Source: Clostridia bacterium | GTDB taxonomy: Bacteria > Bacillota > Clostridia > Oscillospirales > Acutalibacteraceae | Direction of reading: 5' to 3' | DNA: 64,000 nt | Assembly: GCA_017623615.1 (NCBI GenBank) | Contig: JAGAOT010000013.1 | Location: 102,254-166,253 of the forward strand | In this document: one piece after another, positions 32,004-41,293 of the stretch | Layout of the letters: every line of letters starts with the position of its first letter | Numbering within the stretch: position 1 is the first letter of the stretch | Translations under genes and position numbers: made by a program | Notes under the pieces: model-generated | Database searches by the model: none | What the model saw: the letters and a program-made list of their open reading frames with translations, nothing else | Told to the model about the DNA's origin: nothing

Positions 32004-34853
32004 TTATTCGTTTGTTTCGCTGTCGGAAATTTCGGTGTTCAGCTCTTCTTCAATTATCGAAATGTCATCGTCTGCGGTTTCTTCGGGTATTCCGATTTCA
32101 ACGCTGACGGGCTCTGAATCAAAGCCGTTTTCTGAAGGGATTGCCACGGGCACAAACGGAGCATTAACATTGTTCTTTCTGCGCTTTGCAAAGATTATTG
32201 CCGCTGCAATAAGGGCGATAACCGTCAATGCGGAAATGCCTGCGCCAAGCAGAAGCCCCTGCGGCATAAAGCTTATCTCAATTTCATGCTCTCCTGCGGG
32301 CAGGTTAAAGCAGAGGTATGCATCCTGCAGGGCAATATAATCATCCTCGGCAATCTCAACGCCGTCAACCTTTACTGTCCAGCCCTTGTCATAGGGGATT
32401 GAGGTGAAGAAAAGTGTGTCAGATTCTGCTGAAACCGTGCCGTTGATTTTTGTTTCTTTGAAAGATGTTACATTGAGCTGGCGGCTCTTGAGGATTTCAT
32501 AGCCCTCATTGAGCTTGTCGTCGTTTACATAGTAGGGGTAGAAGTCAATGTAGCCGTAGTCGCTGTCCTCAATCGTGATAACAACAATAATTTCTTCTTC
32601 GGGTGTAACAATACCGAGGTCATAAATATAAGGCTCATCGGTATACTGAGTGTAGTCATTGCCGTCTTTTGTAATGCGTATGCTGTCAAAGTCATGTGAG
32701 TTGACATAGAGATAGCAGTGTTTCGTTTCGTCGGTTTTAAGGATGAAGGTCAGTTCGCCCTCGCCGTCGCCGCTCTTTGTATAGTAAATATCGCCGGTTT
32801 CAAGACCCGATGTGATTTCATCCATGTTGTAATATTGGATTTCGTCAATATTCATCATGCCGAAAACATCTGAAACGCCCGTTGAATATTCAAACCAGTC
32901 GCTCTGCACGGTGAACGGATTTGTCATATCGGTCTGCCAGTTGAGCAGGTCGCTGTTAACGCCGAAGCCAATCGGCAGATAATATTCGCTCTCATATGCC
33001 GTGAATTTGCCCGCGCTCATAAGCTGATTATAATAATCGTCTTCAACGGTAACGTTTTCGTCGTTGTCAACAACATATTTGAGCGAATGCATCATGTTGT
33101 AAACGGGTGTCTGCAGGTGGTAGGTGTAGCTGTTGATATAGTTGCCGTAAATGCCCAAATCGCTCTGAACATTTGAAAGCCTTTCATATGCCATGGAGGA
33201 GAAGGTGGAAACGCCGTTGTAGCCATACCACGCGGGGTCCATTCTTGCTCTGTTATAGGTCAAATCCATGCGATAGAAGTCCGTGCCGTCATATTCGTCA
33301 AGCTCTTCCTTGAGGGCTTCGAAATCGCCGTAATCGCCTACAAAATTGGATTTGAGCTGGTCCATGCTGTAGCGGTCTGTATTTGCGCAGGCAACCTCGC
33401 CGATGACGCAGCAGAGCAGGAGAACGGCAACTGCTGACTGCTGATATTTCGGGTCTTTCATCAACGCAAAAACAAGGCAGTAGGTAACAACAAAAATAAT
33501 GCTGATAAGAACGGTTATTTCTTCAACATTCTTTGAGCCGAGCTCCTGAACAAGGATAATGAAGCCCAAAACGGAAATGCCCGTGCCGAGAATTGCTCGC
33601 CCGCTGAATTCATGAAGGCGGGTGAATGCCTTGTATGCCAGCATGAGCAGGATGAATGAATACATGAATGACCAGCGATATGGCAGGTCGTTGGGGTAAT
33701 GGAAGCCGTGCCAGATATAGTTGAGAATGTTGATGTTGAAGCTGAAATACATGATTCCGAGCAGGGCAACATTTGCAACCTTCTCTTTGAGAGGGATTGA
33801 TTTTGTGAAAAGATAAAGCGGAACAAGAATAACCGTTGCAATGCCGCAGTAAATATTGGGAAGAACGTCTTCGCCGCTGCTGCGGATTGTGGGGTTAACG
33901 CTTGCAAGGTGGTTTGCGAGAAAATCAAAGATTGAATAATAGGAATCGTAGTTTGTCGGGAATGTGCCCGAGGTTGCCGAGCAGTTTTTCAGAATGAGGA
34001 AGGTGGGGATAAGCGAAATCGCAACAAGCCCCGCCGCCGCAACGCTTGCAAACGCAAATGTGAAGCCGCTGCGAAGAAAAACGCTGCCTTTGAGTTTATC
34101 TTTAAAGCTGTATTTCTTTTCACCGTTTTCGTCAAAAACATAGGGGGTGGAGTCGGTGAGTGAGCCTGCTTCGTATTTGCTGAAATAATAAACAAGGAAA
34201 TAAAGCACCGAGAAAATGCAGGTCATATATCCCATGTAGTAGCTCGAAAGAAGCGTGAGGGCAAGGAATGCAATATAAATTCTCGGGTTACGCTTGTTGA
34301 TGATGTTTTCAATTCCGAGGATAACAAGCGGGAAATAGACCATTGCGTCAATCCACATAACGTTCCAGTAATACGCTATGAAGTAGCCGCACATCGCGTA
34401 AAGCAAGCCGAATGCCGCCGTTGTGTAGTCGTGCCTGCCCTGCGATTTTTTGAGGAAATATGTGAATGTTCCCGCAGAAAGAGCCACCTTTGTGATTATC
34501 ATGCCTGCAATCGCTTCGGGCATGTTTTCGTGACCGAGCAGAAGCATGATTATCGCCGTGGGGCTTGAAAGATAGTTAAAGAAGTTGCCCAAAAACGGCG
34601 AGCCCAGACCCGTCTGCCACGAATAGAGGAAGCTCTGCAGGTTTGTTACTCTGTCATAAAACTCCGCAAAAAGAGGACCGTATTGGTGATAAAGGTCCAT
34701 TCTCAAAATGGTTGTTTCGCCAAACGGGAAAAGGTCATAGCAATAATAAACAAGCATCATAACGCCTACGGTGCAAAGGCAGGAAAGCCAGCAATAGGAG
34801 TTGTTTGCAAACAGACGCTTGAATATTGACTGCTTTTTATCAAGACGTGTCAT
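32004..34853 (-). CDS. YfhO-family large membrane protein
   Basis: A 949-residue polytopic membrane protein with about 12-14 helices in the first ~480 residues, a large extracytoplasmic domain (about 490-840), a last helix near 870 and an acidic tail. The N-terminal block DLYHQYGPLFAEFYDR and SFLYSWQTGLGSPF is typical of the YfhO family; members resemble GT-C glycosyltransferases and in some bacteria act in teichoic or lipoteichoic acid glycosylation. ATG 34853 follows GGAGGAAA; an upstream in-frame start lacks a binding site. It is monocistronic, so its partner glycan is not shown by context. Confidence 0.88.
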   Translation of the reverse strand: MTRLDKKQSIFKRLFANNSYCWLSCLCTVGVMMLVYYCYDLFPFGETTILRMDLYHQYGPLFAEFYDRVTNLQSFLYSWQTGLGSPFLGNFFNYLSSPTAIIMLLLGHENMPEAIAGMIITKVALSAGTFTYFLKKSQGRHDYTTAAFGLLYAMCGYFIAYYWNVMWIDAMVYFPLVILGIENIINKRNPRIYIAFLALTLLSSYYMGYMTCIFSVLYFLVYYFSKYEAGSLTDSTPYVFDENGEKKYSFKDKLKGSVFLRSGFTFAFASVAAAGLVAISLIPTFLILKNCSATSGTFPTNYDSYYSIFDFLANHLASVNPTIRSSGEDVLPNIYCGIATVILVPLYLFTKSIPLKEKVANVALLGIMYFSFNINILNYIWHGFHYPNDLPYRWSFMYSFILLMLAYKAFTRLHEFSGRAILGTGISVLGFIILVQELGSKNVEEITVLISIIFVVTYCLVFALMKDPKYQQSAVAVLLLCCVIGEVACANTDRYSMDQLKSNFVGDYGDFEALKEELDEYDGTDFYRMDLTYNRARMDPAWYGYNGVSTFSSMAYERLSNVQSDLGIYGNYINSYTYHLQTPVYNMMHSLKYVVDNDENVTVEDDYYNQLMSAGKFTAYESEYYLPIGFGVNSDLLNWQTDMTNPFTVQSDWFEYSTGVSDVFGMMNIDEIQYYNMDEITSGLETGDIYYTKSGDGEGELTFILKTDETKHCYLYVNSHDFDSIRITKDGNDYTQYTDEPYIYDLGIVTPEEEIIVVITIEDSDYGYIDFYPYYVNDDKLNEGYEILKSRQLNVTSFKETKINGTVSAESDTLFFTSIPYDKGWTVKVDGVEIAEDDYIALQDAYLCFNLPAGEHEIEISFMPQGLLLGAGISALTVIALIAAAIIFAKRRKNNVNAPFVPVAIPSENGFDSEPVSVEIGIPEETADDDISIIEEELNTEISDSETNE

Positions 34854-34893
34854 AAAAATTTCCTCCAAAACCAAACAATACTTAAACATAGAT

Positions 34894-34922
34894 AATATAC
34901 CATATTATTATGTGCATTTCAA
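34894..34922 (-). promoter_or_regulatory. Promoter of the YfhO gene
   Basis: Minus strand TTGAAA (34922-34917), 17 bases, TATATT (34899-34894). Confidence 0.65.
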
Positions 34923-35007
34923 GTGAACAATCTGTAAATCTGCTTGTTCTAATTCAGGACAAGGAGCCATATATTTTACAAAAGACGTGAGAAAGGACAG
35001 AAAAGCC

Positions 35008-35955
35008 ATGGATAACATAAAACGCTTTGATATCGCTGCGCAAAGCCTTTCAAGGCGGCTTGCGGAATATTTTACTGCGCTTGAGTGCTCGGAAAAAGAG
35101 CGAATACGTGAAATAAGGCTTCGTTCAAGGCAGCCCGTTACTGTTATTACCGATAACGGAGCGGAATTTGCCGCGAACACGGGCAGGCTGACGCAGGTTT
35201 ATTCCGATTTGGTTTTGAAAACCGATGAAAATGAAATAGCGGATATTTTTAAACGCCTTTGCGGCTACTCCGTTCACAGCTTCAAGGATGCCATAAACCG
35301 AGGCTACATAACCGTTGAGGGAGGTCACCGCGCGGGTATTGCAGGCACGGCGGTTACGGAAAACGGCAGGGTGACGGCTGTACGCGACGTGTGCTCAATC
35401 AATTTGAGAATTGCGCGTGAAATAAAGGGTGCGGCGGATGAAATATATAAAAGTGAATATGCGCACGGACTCAAATCCGTGATTATCGCCGGTCCACCCG
35501 CAAGCGGAAAAACAACTGTTCTGCGCGACTTGGCGCGTCAGCTTTCGGATTGCAGTAAAGGCGAATGCCGAAAAACGCTTGTCTGTGATGAGCGCGGAGA
35601 GATAGGCGCTTCTTTTTCGGGAATAGCGCAGAATGATTTGGGAATTAACTGTGATTTGCTTACCTCTTACCCAAAAAGCGAGGGGATTATGATAGCTTTG
35701 CGCTCTTTTTCACCCGATATTATTATCTGCGACGAAATTGCAACCACGGAAGAGGTGCAGGCGGTTGAAGCTGGTGTAAACAGCGGGGTTTGCTTTGCTT
35801 TGAGCCTGCATGCACGAAATGAAAGGGAGCTTAAAACAAAACCAATCTTAAAACGCCTTCTTATGACGGGCGAATTTGACCGGGTTATTCTTCTCTCCGG
35901 CAGGCATGTCGGCAAAACCGAAAAAATCTTTACGGCAGGTGATTTGATTGCTTAA
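35008..35955 (+). CDS. spoIIIAA: Stage III sporulation protein AA (ATPase)
   Basis: A 315-residue secretion-type ATPase that energises the SpoIIIA-SpoIIQ channel between mother cell and forespore. The P-loop GPPASGKTT begins at residue 162, followed by a Walker B-like DIIICDEI. ATG 35008 follows AAAGGA; a GTG seven codons upstream is possible but less supported. It opens the eight-gene spoIIIA operon. A sigma-E promoter is expected in the 85 bases upstream, but I see no convincing match. Confidence 0.94.
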   Translation: MDNIKRFDIAAQSLSRRLAEYFTALECSEKERIREIRLRSRQPVTVITDNGAEFAANTGRLTQVYSDLVLKTDENEIADIFKRLCGYSVHSFKDAINRGYITVEGGHRAGIAGTAVTENGRVTAVRDVCSINLRIAREIKGAADEIYKSEYAHGLKSVIIAGPPASGKTTVLRDLARQLSDCSKGECRKTLVCDERGEIGASFSGIAQNDLGINCDLLTSYPKSEGIMIALRSFSPDIIICDEIATTEEVQAVEAGVNSGVCFALSLHARNERELKTKPILKRLLMTGEFDRVILLSGRHVGKTEKIFTAGDLIA

Positions 35956-36460
35956 AGCTGCAGCAATGCTTATGATAGCGGCGGCTTTTGCCGTTGGCGG
36001 CTTTGCCGTTTCGGCGCTTCATGCAAAAAAAGCGGCTGTGATAAGCAACATAATTTTGATGATTAATATTATTGAAACACAGCTTCGCTATGCATGCCTG
36101 CCCGTGCCCGAGCTGCTTAAAATCCTCGGCGAAAATGAGGCTTTGGCGGAATTGAGCTTTATAAAATGTGTCAGAGAAAGAGTGTGCTTCGGCGAAGCGT
36201 TTCATGAAGCATGGAGCAAATGCGTTTTTGAGGATTCGGAGCTTTGCGCGCTTCTCGGCAAAACCGTGCCTTATCTTGCAAGGCTTGGCGGAGATATCGG
36301 CGCATCGGATTTGGAAAGCCAGCTTTCCTGCTGTGAATATTACAGACGGATTTTTGAGGATGAGCTTAAAATACGCCGCGAAAAAAGCGGGCGTTACACA
36401 AAGCTTTTTCCGCCTCTCGGTCTGCTTGCAGGGGTAACCGCGGCTATTTTAATTGTTTAG
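35948..36460 (+). CDS. spoIIIAB: Stage III sporulation protein AB
   Basis: A 170-residue protein resembling type II secretion GspF, with an N-terminal helix, a cytoplasmic helical domain (IETQLRYACLPVPELL, and the C-terminal RREKSGRYTKLFPPLG) and a terminal hydrophobic segment. It probably anchors SpoIIIAA at the mother-cell membrane. The start is TTG 35948 with AGGTGA upstream, overlapping the end of spoIIIAA by eight bases. Confidence 0.92.
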   Translation: MLKAAAMLMIAAAFAVGGFAVSALHAKKAAVISNIILMINIIETQLRYACLPVPELLKILGENEALAELSFIKCVRERVCFGEAFHEAWSKCVFEDSELCALLGKTVPYLARLGGDIGASDLESQLSCCEYYRRIFEDELKIRREKSGRYTKLFPPLGLLAGVTAAILIV

Positions 36461-36470
36461 GACGGTGTTT

Positions 36471-36665
36471 ATGGATATTTCTGTTGTTATTAAAATTGCC
36501 GCAGTCGGTATTCTTGTTGCAATCCTCAATTCAATTTTGGTGCGCTCGGGCAGGGATGACTACGCGCTGATAACGATTCTTGCGGGCATTGTTGCCGTGC
36601 TCATGATGCTCATACCGCAGTTTGCTGATTTGCTCGGCACCGTCAAGTCTATAGTGGATTTCTGA
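36471..36665 (+). CDS. spoIIIAC: Stage III sporulation protein AC
   Basis: A 64-residue membrane protein with two helices, matching the small SpoIIIAC family (VVIKIAAVGILVAILNS and LITILAGIVAVLMMLIPQ). ATG 36471 gives the standard length; the upstream in-frame ATG would add residues from the intergene. It is part of the spoIIIA channel complex in the mother-cell membrane. Confidence 0.93.
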   Translation: MDISVVIKIAAVGILVAILNSILVRSGRDDYALITILAGIVAVLMMLIPQFADLLGTVKSIVDF

Positions 36666-36666
36666 A

Positions 36667-37056
36667 ATGGATATTGTCAAGATTGCGTTTGTCGGCATTT
36701 TAACCGTTTTGCTTTACGGACTTTTGCGGCAGATAAAGCCGGAAATTGCTCCGCTGATTGTGCTTGGCGGCGCGGCGGTGATTCTTATAACGCTTACCGA
36801 CAGCCTTTTGAATGTTTCGGGCAGCGTTGATGATATGATGAGCCTTGCGGGGCTTGAAAAAGAAAATGTGTCGCTTCTTATGAAGGCTCTCGGCATATGC
36901 GTTGTTACGCAGTTTGCCGCTGATATTTGCTATGACAACTCCTGCTCGTCAATCGCGGCGGCAGTTGAGCTTGCGGGCAGGGTGGGGGCGGTTGCGCTTG
37001 CCATGCCGATGATAAAAACCGTTGCGCAAATCGCAATAGGATTAATAAACGGCTGA
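36667..37056 (+). CDS. spoIIIAD: Stage III sporulation protein AD
   Basis: A 129-residue membrane protein with about four helices, related in sequence to SpoIIIAC in its first half (IVKIAFVGILTVLLYGLL). It keeps the conserved middle segment LLMKALGICVVTQFAADIC and the Cys-containing DNSCSSIAAAVELAGR. It starts one base after the spoIIIAC stop, so coupled translation is likely. Confidence 0.94.
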   Translation: MDIVKIAFVGILTVLLYGLLRQIKPEIAPLIVLGGAAVILITLTDSLLNVSGSVDDMMSLAGLEKENVSLLMKALGICVVTQFAADICYDNSCSSIAAAVELAGRVGAVALAMPMIKTVAQIAIGLING

Positions 37057-37060
37057 TGAT

Positions 37061-38197
37061 ATGAATATAAAAAGAATGATAATACTTTTTGCGGCGGTGC
37101 TTCTTATCGTGATTTTTGCTCCCGAAGCATGCGCCTCAAACATCGATGAATATTATAAAGACCCGCTTGAAGCGAGCGGAGCGGCAGAGCTTTCCGAATA
37201 TCTTTCCGATGAAACCCGCGGATATCTCGCAAAACTCGGCTGTGAAGAAATTGAATTTGAAAAAATTCTGGATGTTTCACCGAAAGCCATATTTGAGTTT
37301 ATCGGTGATTTGATAAGCGGAAAGGCAAAAGGGCCGCTCAAGGCGATGCTGAAATCAATGGGAGCGGTGCTTCTGATAAGCGTTTGCGGCGGATTTTTTC
37401 CTGATGACGAAAAAAGCAAATCAGTTCTGAATATGATTTGCGGCTGCTTTGTTGTTATTTCCGTCTTTTCGCCTGCCGCCGAAAGCATAAAAGCCGCGGC
37501 GGCGGCAATCGAGGCATGCGCCGTTTTTGAAAAGGCTTTGATACCCGTTTTTGCGGCGGTTGTAACTGTCAGCGGTAATCCGACAATGGCTTTATCCATG
37601 CAGGGGGCGACATTTGCGGCTGCTGAATTTGTGGAATCCCTTGCAAAAAACTTTGTTTTACCCCTTGTCGGCATATCGGGTGCATTGAGTGTGACCGGTG
37701 CAATGCTTCCGACCCTGCGCCTTTCCGCAATATCGGAAATACTGCGGAAAACAATGTTAACCGTGTTTGCTTCGGCGGCTGGCCTGTTTACGGGCTTTTT
37801 GTCGCTTAAAAGTCTGCTTGCTTCAAGTGCGGACAGTCTTGCGGTAAAGGGTGTAAAGCTCGCTTCAAGCACCTTTGTGCCGGTTATAGGCGGAGCGATA
37901 GGCGAGGCATATACCTCGGTTGTGGGCAGTCTGTCTTTGCTTCGCTCAACGGTTGGTATATATGCTGTAATCGCGTTTGTTGTTATAGGAATACCGATAA
38001 TAATAAATCTTGCGCTGTGGGTGCTTGCAATGCGGGCGGCGTGCGCAGTCAGCGATTTGCTTGACTGCCGAGTATGCTCCGAAATTCTCAAAAGCATTGC
38101 CTTTGTGTTTTCCCTGGTAAACACTCTGCTTTTGCTCTGCATGGCGGTTTTTATTATTTCGTCGGGGCTGGTTGTGCTTATAAAGGCTGGTGAATGA
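37061..38197 (+). CDS. spoIIIAE: Stage III sporulation protein AE
   Basis: A 378-residue membrane protein with an N-terminal signal-like helix, an extracytoplasmic segment (about residues 25-95) and about eight further helices. It matches SpoIIIAE in order and composition: KGPLKAMLKSMGAVLLIS, then ISGALSVTGAMLPTLRLS and the late VVIGIPIIINLALWVLAMR. It is part of the trans-envelope channel. A 357-codon antisense frame exists across it and is considered a shadow. Confidence 0.93.
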   Translation: MNIKRMIILFAAVLLIVIFAPEACASNIDEYYKDPLEASGAAELSEYLSDETRGYLAKLGCEEIEFEKILDVSPKAIFEFIGDLISGKAKGPLKAMLKSMGAVLLISVCGGFFPDDEKSKSVLNMICGCFVVISVFSPAAESIKAAAAAIEACAVFEKALIPVFAAVVTVSGNPTMALSMQGATFAAAEFVESLAKNFVLPLVGISGALSVTGAMLPTLRLSAISEILRKTMLTVFASAAGLFTGFLSLKSLLASSADSLAVKGVKLASSTFVPVIGGAIGEAYTSVVGSLSLLRSTVGIYAVIAFVVIGIPIIINLALWVLAMRAACAVSDLLDCRVCSEILKSIAFVFSLVNTLLLLCMAVFIISSGLVVLIKAGE

Positions 38198-38669
38198 AAA
38201 GTTGGAAGTGTTAAGACAATGGGCACTCAGCCTGATAATCGCATCTGCGGCGGGCACATTTGCAATGGTTTTGTCGCCGCGCGGGTCAATGGATAAAACA
38301 GTGCGCGCCGTGGTGGGGATTTTTGTTGTTGCCGTTATCTGTTCACCGCTTGCGCAAATGAAAGATATAAACTTTTCCGTGCAAGCGTTTGCCGAATATG
38401 AGCTTGAAACAGAGAATGTTGAGGCGCTCCGCAAACAGCTTGTTTCGGCGTGCCGAAATGCGGTTGAAAATCAAATTACCGATACGGCTCGGGAGCTTGG
38501 AATTGAGGTTGAATCTGTTGAAGCTGAAATGAATATCGATGCAGAAAATTGCATAATTATACACAAAATTACGGTGAATATAACTGCAGAAAACGGAGAA
38601 AAAACAAAGGAGTTTTCCGAAATTCTGCAAAAAAAGCTTGGGGTGCCCGTGCAGGTAAACTCATTTTAA
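38190..38669 (+). CDS. spoIIIAF: Stage III sporulation protein AF
   Basis: A 159-residue protein with two N-terminal membrane helices (about residues 10-55) and a soluble ring-building-motif-like domain. It starts at GTG 38190 inside the end of spoIIIAE, an eight-base overlap. SpoIIIAF is one of the ring-forming parts of the channel and is the least conserved in sequence; identity rests on topology and place. Confidence 0.88.
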   Translation: MNEKLEVLRQWALSLIIASAAGTFAMVLSPRGSMDKTVRAVVGIFVVAVICSPLAQMKDINFSVQAFAEYELETENVEALRKQLVSACRNAVENQITDTARELGIEVESVEAEMNIDAENCIIIHKITVNITAENGEKTKEFSEILQKKLGVPVQVNSF

Positions 38670-38684
38670 GGAACGGTATTTCAT

Positions 38685-39245
38685 GTGAAAAAGCTTTATG
38701 ATGAAATCAAAAAAATCATAGAAAAAATAACCGAAAAAAGCCGCATAAGCAAAAAAATGCTGCTTTCGGCTTTTCTTTTGCTTGCGGGTATTATTGCTTT
38801 GACCGTCAGCGAAATATCCGCCGAAAGCAAGGCTGCTTCCGCTCAGACAACCGTCATTTCAACATCGGGCACGGGCGAATACGCCGCTGACCTTGAAATG
38901 CGCTTAACTTCAATAATATCAAGCATTTCCGGTGCGGGCAAAACAAAGGTTATGGTCACTCTCGAAAGCGGGAGCGAGGAGATTTATCTGCATGATTATA
39001 ACTATGGCGAAAACGCCGACCCGAGCGGCAAAAACAGCTTCGAGCGCAAGGATGAATATGTTATTGTGGATAGCGACGGCGGCGAAAAGGGTATAGTTGT
39101 CAGGGTGGCGGAGCCGAGGGTGCGCGGGGTTGCGGTTGTGTGCGAAGGCGGCAATTCCGAGGTGGTGCGCGAACAGATAATAAGCGCGGTAACGGCTCTG
39201 CTTGATATCAGCAGCGCAAAGGTAAGCGTGGCAAAAATGAATTAA
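38685..39245 (+). CDS. spoIIIAG: Stage III sporulation protein AG
   Basis: A 186-residue bitopic protein with a cytoplasmic tail, one helix (about residues 24-44) and a ring-building-motif domain containing LTSIISSISGAGKTKVMVTLESG and VRGVAVVCEGG, typical of SpoIIIAG. It forms a large ring in the intermembrane space. The start is GTG 38685; the ATG two bases upstream runs at once into a stop. Confidence 0.94.
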   Translation: MKKLYDEIKKIIEKITEKSRISKKMLLSAFLLLAGIIALTVSEISAESKAASAQTTVISTSGTGEYAADLEMRLTSIISSISGAGKTKVMVTLESGSEEIYLHDYNYGENADPSGKNSFERKDEYVIVDSDGGEKGIVVRVAEPRVRGVAVVCEGGNSEVVREQIISAVTALLDISSAKVSVAKMN

Positions 39246-39291
39246 TACATTCATTATGCATAAAATCACAAAAACATTGGAGGATATGAAT

Positions 39292-39867
39292 ATGATTATC
39301 AAAAAAAGACAGCTCTTGCTTGCAACTCTCATAATAGCTCTTGCGGCGGCGGTTTTCGTTAATTGGTATTACACAAAGCCGCAGGTGGAGTCCGCAACAG
39401 CGGGCACGGCGTTAACAACAGCCCCCGAAGCGCAGGAGGGCGCAAATCTCGGCGATGCGCGCTATGTCATTTCAACCGATGCGGTTTTGGAGGATGCGGC
39501 GGCGCAGGCACAGGCGAGTGAATATTTTGCGGGTGCAAAGCTCCGCAGAAAAACTGCCCACGACGAAGCCGCAGAGGCACTCAACGATATTATCAAAGAC
39601 AGCGCATCCTCATCGGAAGCTGTCAGCAGTGCTGCCAAAGCGCTGGAAGAGCTTGCAAACGCCATAACGCTTGAAAGCGATTTGGAAAACCTGATAACCG
39701 CAAAGGTCGGATGCGAAAATTTGGTTATCCTCAACGGCGGCAATGCGGAAATAATCGTTGAAAACGGCTCACTTGACGATGTTTCAATAGTCAAAATAAA
39801 AGAGGTTGCCGTTAAGCATACAGGCTATCCCGTTGACAACATAACGATAATCGAAATGGAATATTAA
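39292..39867 (+). CDS. spoIIIAH: Stage III sporulation protein AH
   Basis: A 191-residue bitopic protein with an N-terminal helix (about residues 7-24) and a C-terminal YscJ/RBM-like domain. It pairs with forespore SpoIIQ across the septal space. ATG 39292 is preferred because GGAGG is eight bases upstream; an ATG two codons earlier is too close. The linker (about 30-95) is Ala/Glu-rich. It ends the spoIIIA operon. Confidence 0.92.
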   Translation: MIIKKRQLLLATLIIALAAAVFVNWYYTKPQVESATAGTALTTAPEAQEGANLGDARYVISTDAVLEDAAAQAQASEYFAGAKLRRKTAHDEAAEALNDIIKDSASSSEAVSSAAKALEELANAITLESDLENLITAKVGCENLVILNGGNAEIIVENGSLDDVSIVKIKEVAVKHTGYPVDNITIIEMEY

Positions 39868-39888
39868 TAAATATTTTAAATTTATATA

Positions 39889-39917
39889 TTGTATAATGGG
39901 CAGAATAATGATATAAT
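39889..39917 (+). promoter_or_regulatory. Sigma-A promoter of the nusB operon
   Basis: TTGTAT (39889-39894), 17 bases, then a perfect TATAAT (39912-39917). It separates vegetative nusB expression from the sporulation operon upstream. Confidence 0.8.
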
Positions 39918-39950
39918 TATGCATATTAAAGGGATTTTCGGAGGATTAAT

Positions 39951-40352
39951 ATGCTTACAAGACGTGAAGAGAGAGAACAGGCTTTTATTCTGCTTTTTGA
40001 AAAATCATTCAATGCCGAAACCGATATTTCGGAGCTTTATGAAATTGCGGTTGAAAACGAGGTTGTTGCCGACAGCGAGTTTATAAAAAAGCTTTCTTCC
40101 AAGGTGGTTGAAAATCAGGAAGCAATCGATGCAATAATCGAAAAGAATTCCGTTAAATGGAAGATGAGCCGCATTTCAAAGGTTGCCCTTGCGGTTATGC
40201 GCCTTGCAATTTGCGAAATGCTTTATTTTGACGATATTCCCGTGGGCGTTTCGATAAATGAAGCTGTTGAGCTTTGCAAAAAATACGCCTCAAAGGATGA
40301 CTATGCTTTTGTTAACGGTATTTTAAGTTCTGTTGCAAAGGAAGAAAAGTAA
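39951..40352 (+). CDS. nusB: Transcription antitermination factor NusB
   Basis: A 133-residue all-helical protein with the family start TRREEREQAFILLFE and the C-terminal VGVSINEAVELCKKYASKDDYAFVNGIL. With NusE it binds boxA RNA and supports rRNA transcription. GGAGGA precedes the ATG. It opens a run of overlapping housekeeping genes. The Asp23-like gene that often precedes nusB in Clostridia is absent. Confidence 0.96.
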   Translation: MLTRREEREQAFILLFEKSFNAETDISELYEIAVENEVVADSEFIKKLSSKVVENQEAIDAIIEKNSVKWKMSRISKVALAVMRLAICEMLYFDDIPVGVSINEAVELCKKYASKDDYAFVNGILSSVAKEEK

Positions 40353-41293
40353 TGCTTACTCTCGGAATTGACACAAGCAACTACACAACTTCCGTTTGCC
40401 TTTACAACAGCGAAAGCGGCGAAATGCTTCAAAAAAAGCTGCTTTTGCCCGTTAAAAAGGGCGAAAAGGGTCTGCGCCAGAGTGACGCCGTGTTTCATCA
40501 CACATCAAGGCTTTATCCGCTCATGAAAGAGCTTTTTGCCGATAAATGTGCAGAGATTGATGCGATAGGCGTTTCCGAAAAACCGAGGGATGCCGAGGGG
40601 TCGTATATGCCCTGCTTCCTTGTCGGCGTTAATACTGCCGAGAGCATCGGCGCGGCAATGAAAAAGCCGGTTTACGGCTTTTCGCATCAGGCGGGTCACA
40701 TAGCCGCCGCCCTTTATTCAAGCGGAAGAACGGATTTAATTAAAGAGAAATTTATTGCCTTTCATGTTTCCGGGGGAACAAGCGAAATGCTGCTTGTAAC
40801 TCCGGATAGTGAGAGGGCTTTTGATATTAAGATAATCGGCGAAACGCAGGATTTAAACTGCGGACAGGCTGTTGACCGCGCGGGTGTCATGATGGGTCTT
40901 TCTTTTCCGTGCGGCAAAGAATTGGAGACTCTTGCGCTGAAAAGTGAAAAAACTTTCAATCCCAAGGTCTGCGTTAAAAGCGGAAATTGCAGCCTTTCGG
41001 GGCTTGAAAATCAGTGTAAAAAAATGCTCGACTGCGGCGAAAGTCACGAAGATATTGCCCGCTACTGCATAGATTTTGTCTGCAAAACCGTTGAAAAAAT
41101 GACGGAATACGCCGTTTCGGAATACGGCGATTTGCCCCTCGTTTATGCGGGCGGTGTAATGTCAAACACCATAATCAAAAACCGAATTCAAAGCAAATTC
41201 AACGCAAGCTTTGCCGCTCCCGAGTTTTCGTGTGACAATGCGGCGGGCATTGCATATCTTGCAAGCTTGAAAGGGGCGGCTGACAATGGCTAA
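40352..41293 (+). CDS. Kae1/TsaD-like paralogue
   Basis: A 313-residue ASKHA-fold protein of the Kae1/TsaD (old M22 peptidase) superfamily. The metal-site residues are kept: HQAGH and the late CDNAAGIAYL with Asp. The N-terminal phosphate loop reads GIDTSNYTTSV in place of the usual ETSCDET of true TsaD, and the protein is shorter, so it is most likely a paralogue and not the tRNA t6A enzyme. Its ATG overlaps the nusB stop by one base and its end overlaps xseA by eight bases. The function is unknown. Confidence 0.82.
   Translation: MLTLGIDTSNYTTSVCLYNSESGEMLQKKLLLPVKKGEKGLRQSDAVFHHTSRLYPLMKELFADKCAEIDAIGVSEKPRDAEGSYMPCFLVGVNTAESIGAAMKKPVYGFSHQAGHIAAALYSSGRTDLIKEKFIAFHVSGGTSEMLLVTPDSERAFDIKIIGETQDLNCGQAVDRAGVMMGLSFPCGKELETLALKSEKTFNPKVCVKSGNCSLSGLENQCKKMLDCGESHEDIARYCIDFVCKTVEKMTEYAVSEYGDLPLVYAGGVMSNTIIKNRIQSKFNASFAAPEFSCDNAAGIAYLASLKGAADNG

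Noticed and set aside
34905-35007. Sigma-E promoter for spoIIIAA
   Set aside because: Expected from family knowledge, but no pair of elements at the right spacing matched well enough to call.
37153-38226. 357-codon minus-strand frame opposite spoIIIAE
   Set aside because: It is antisense to a well-supported gene, is Ser/Thr/Ala-rich as expected of a shadow frame, and lacks a binding site.
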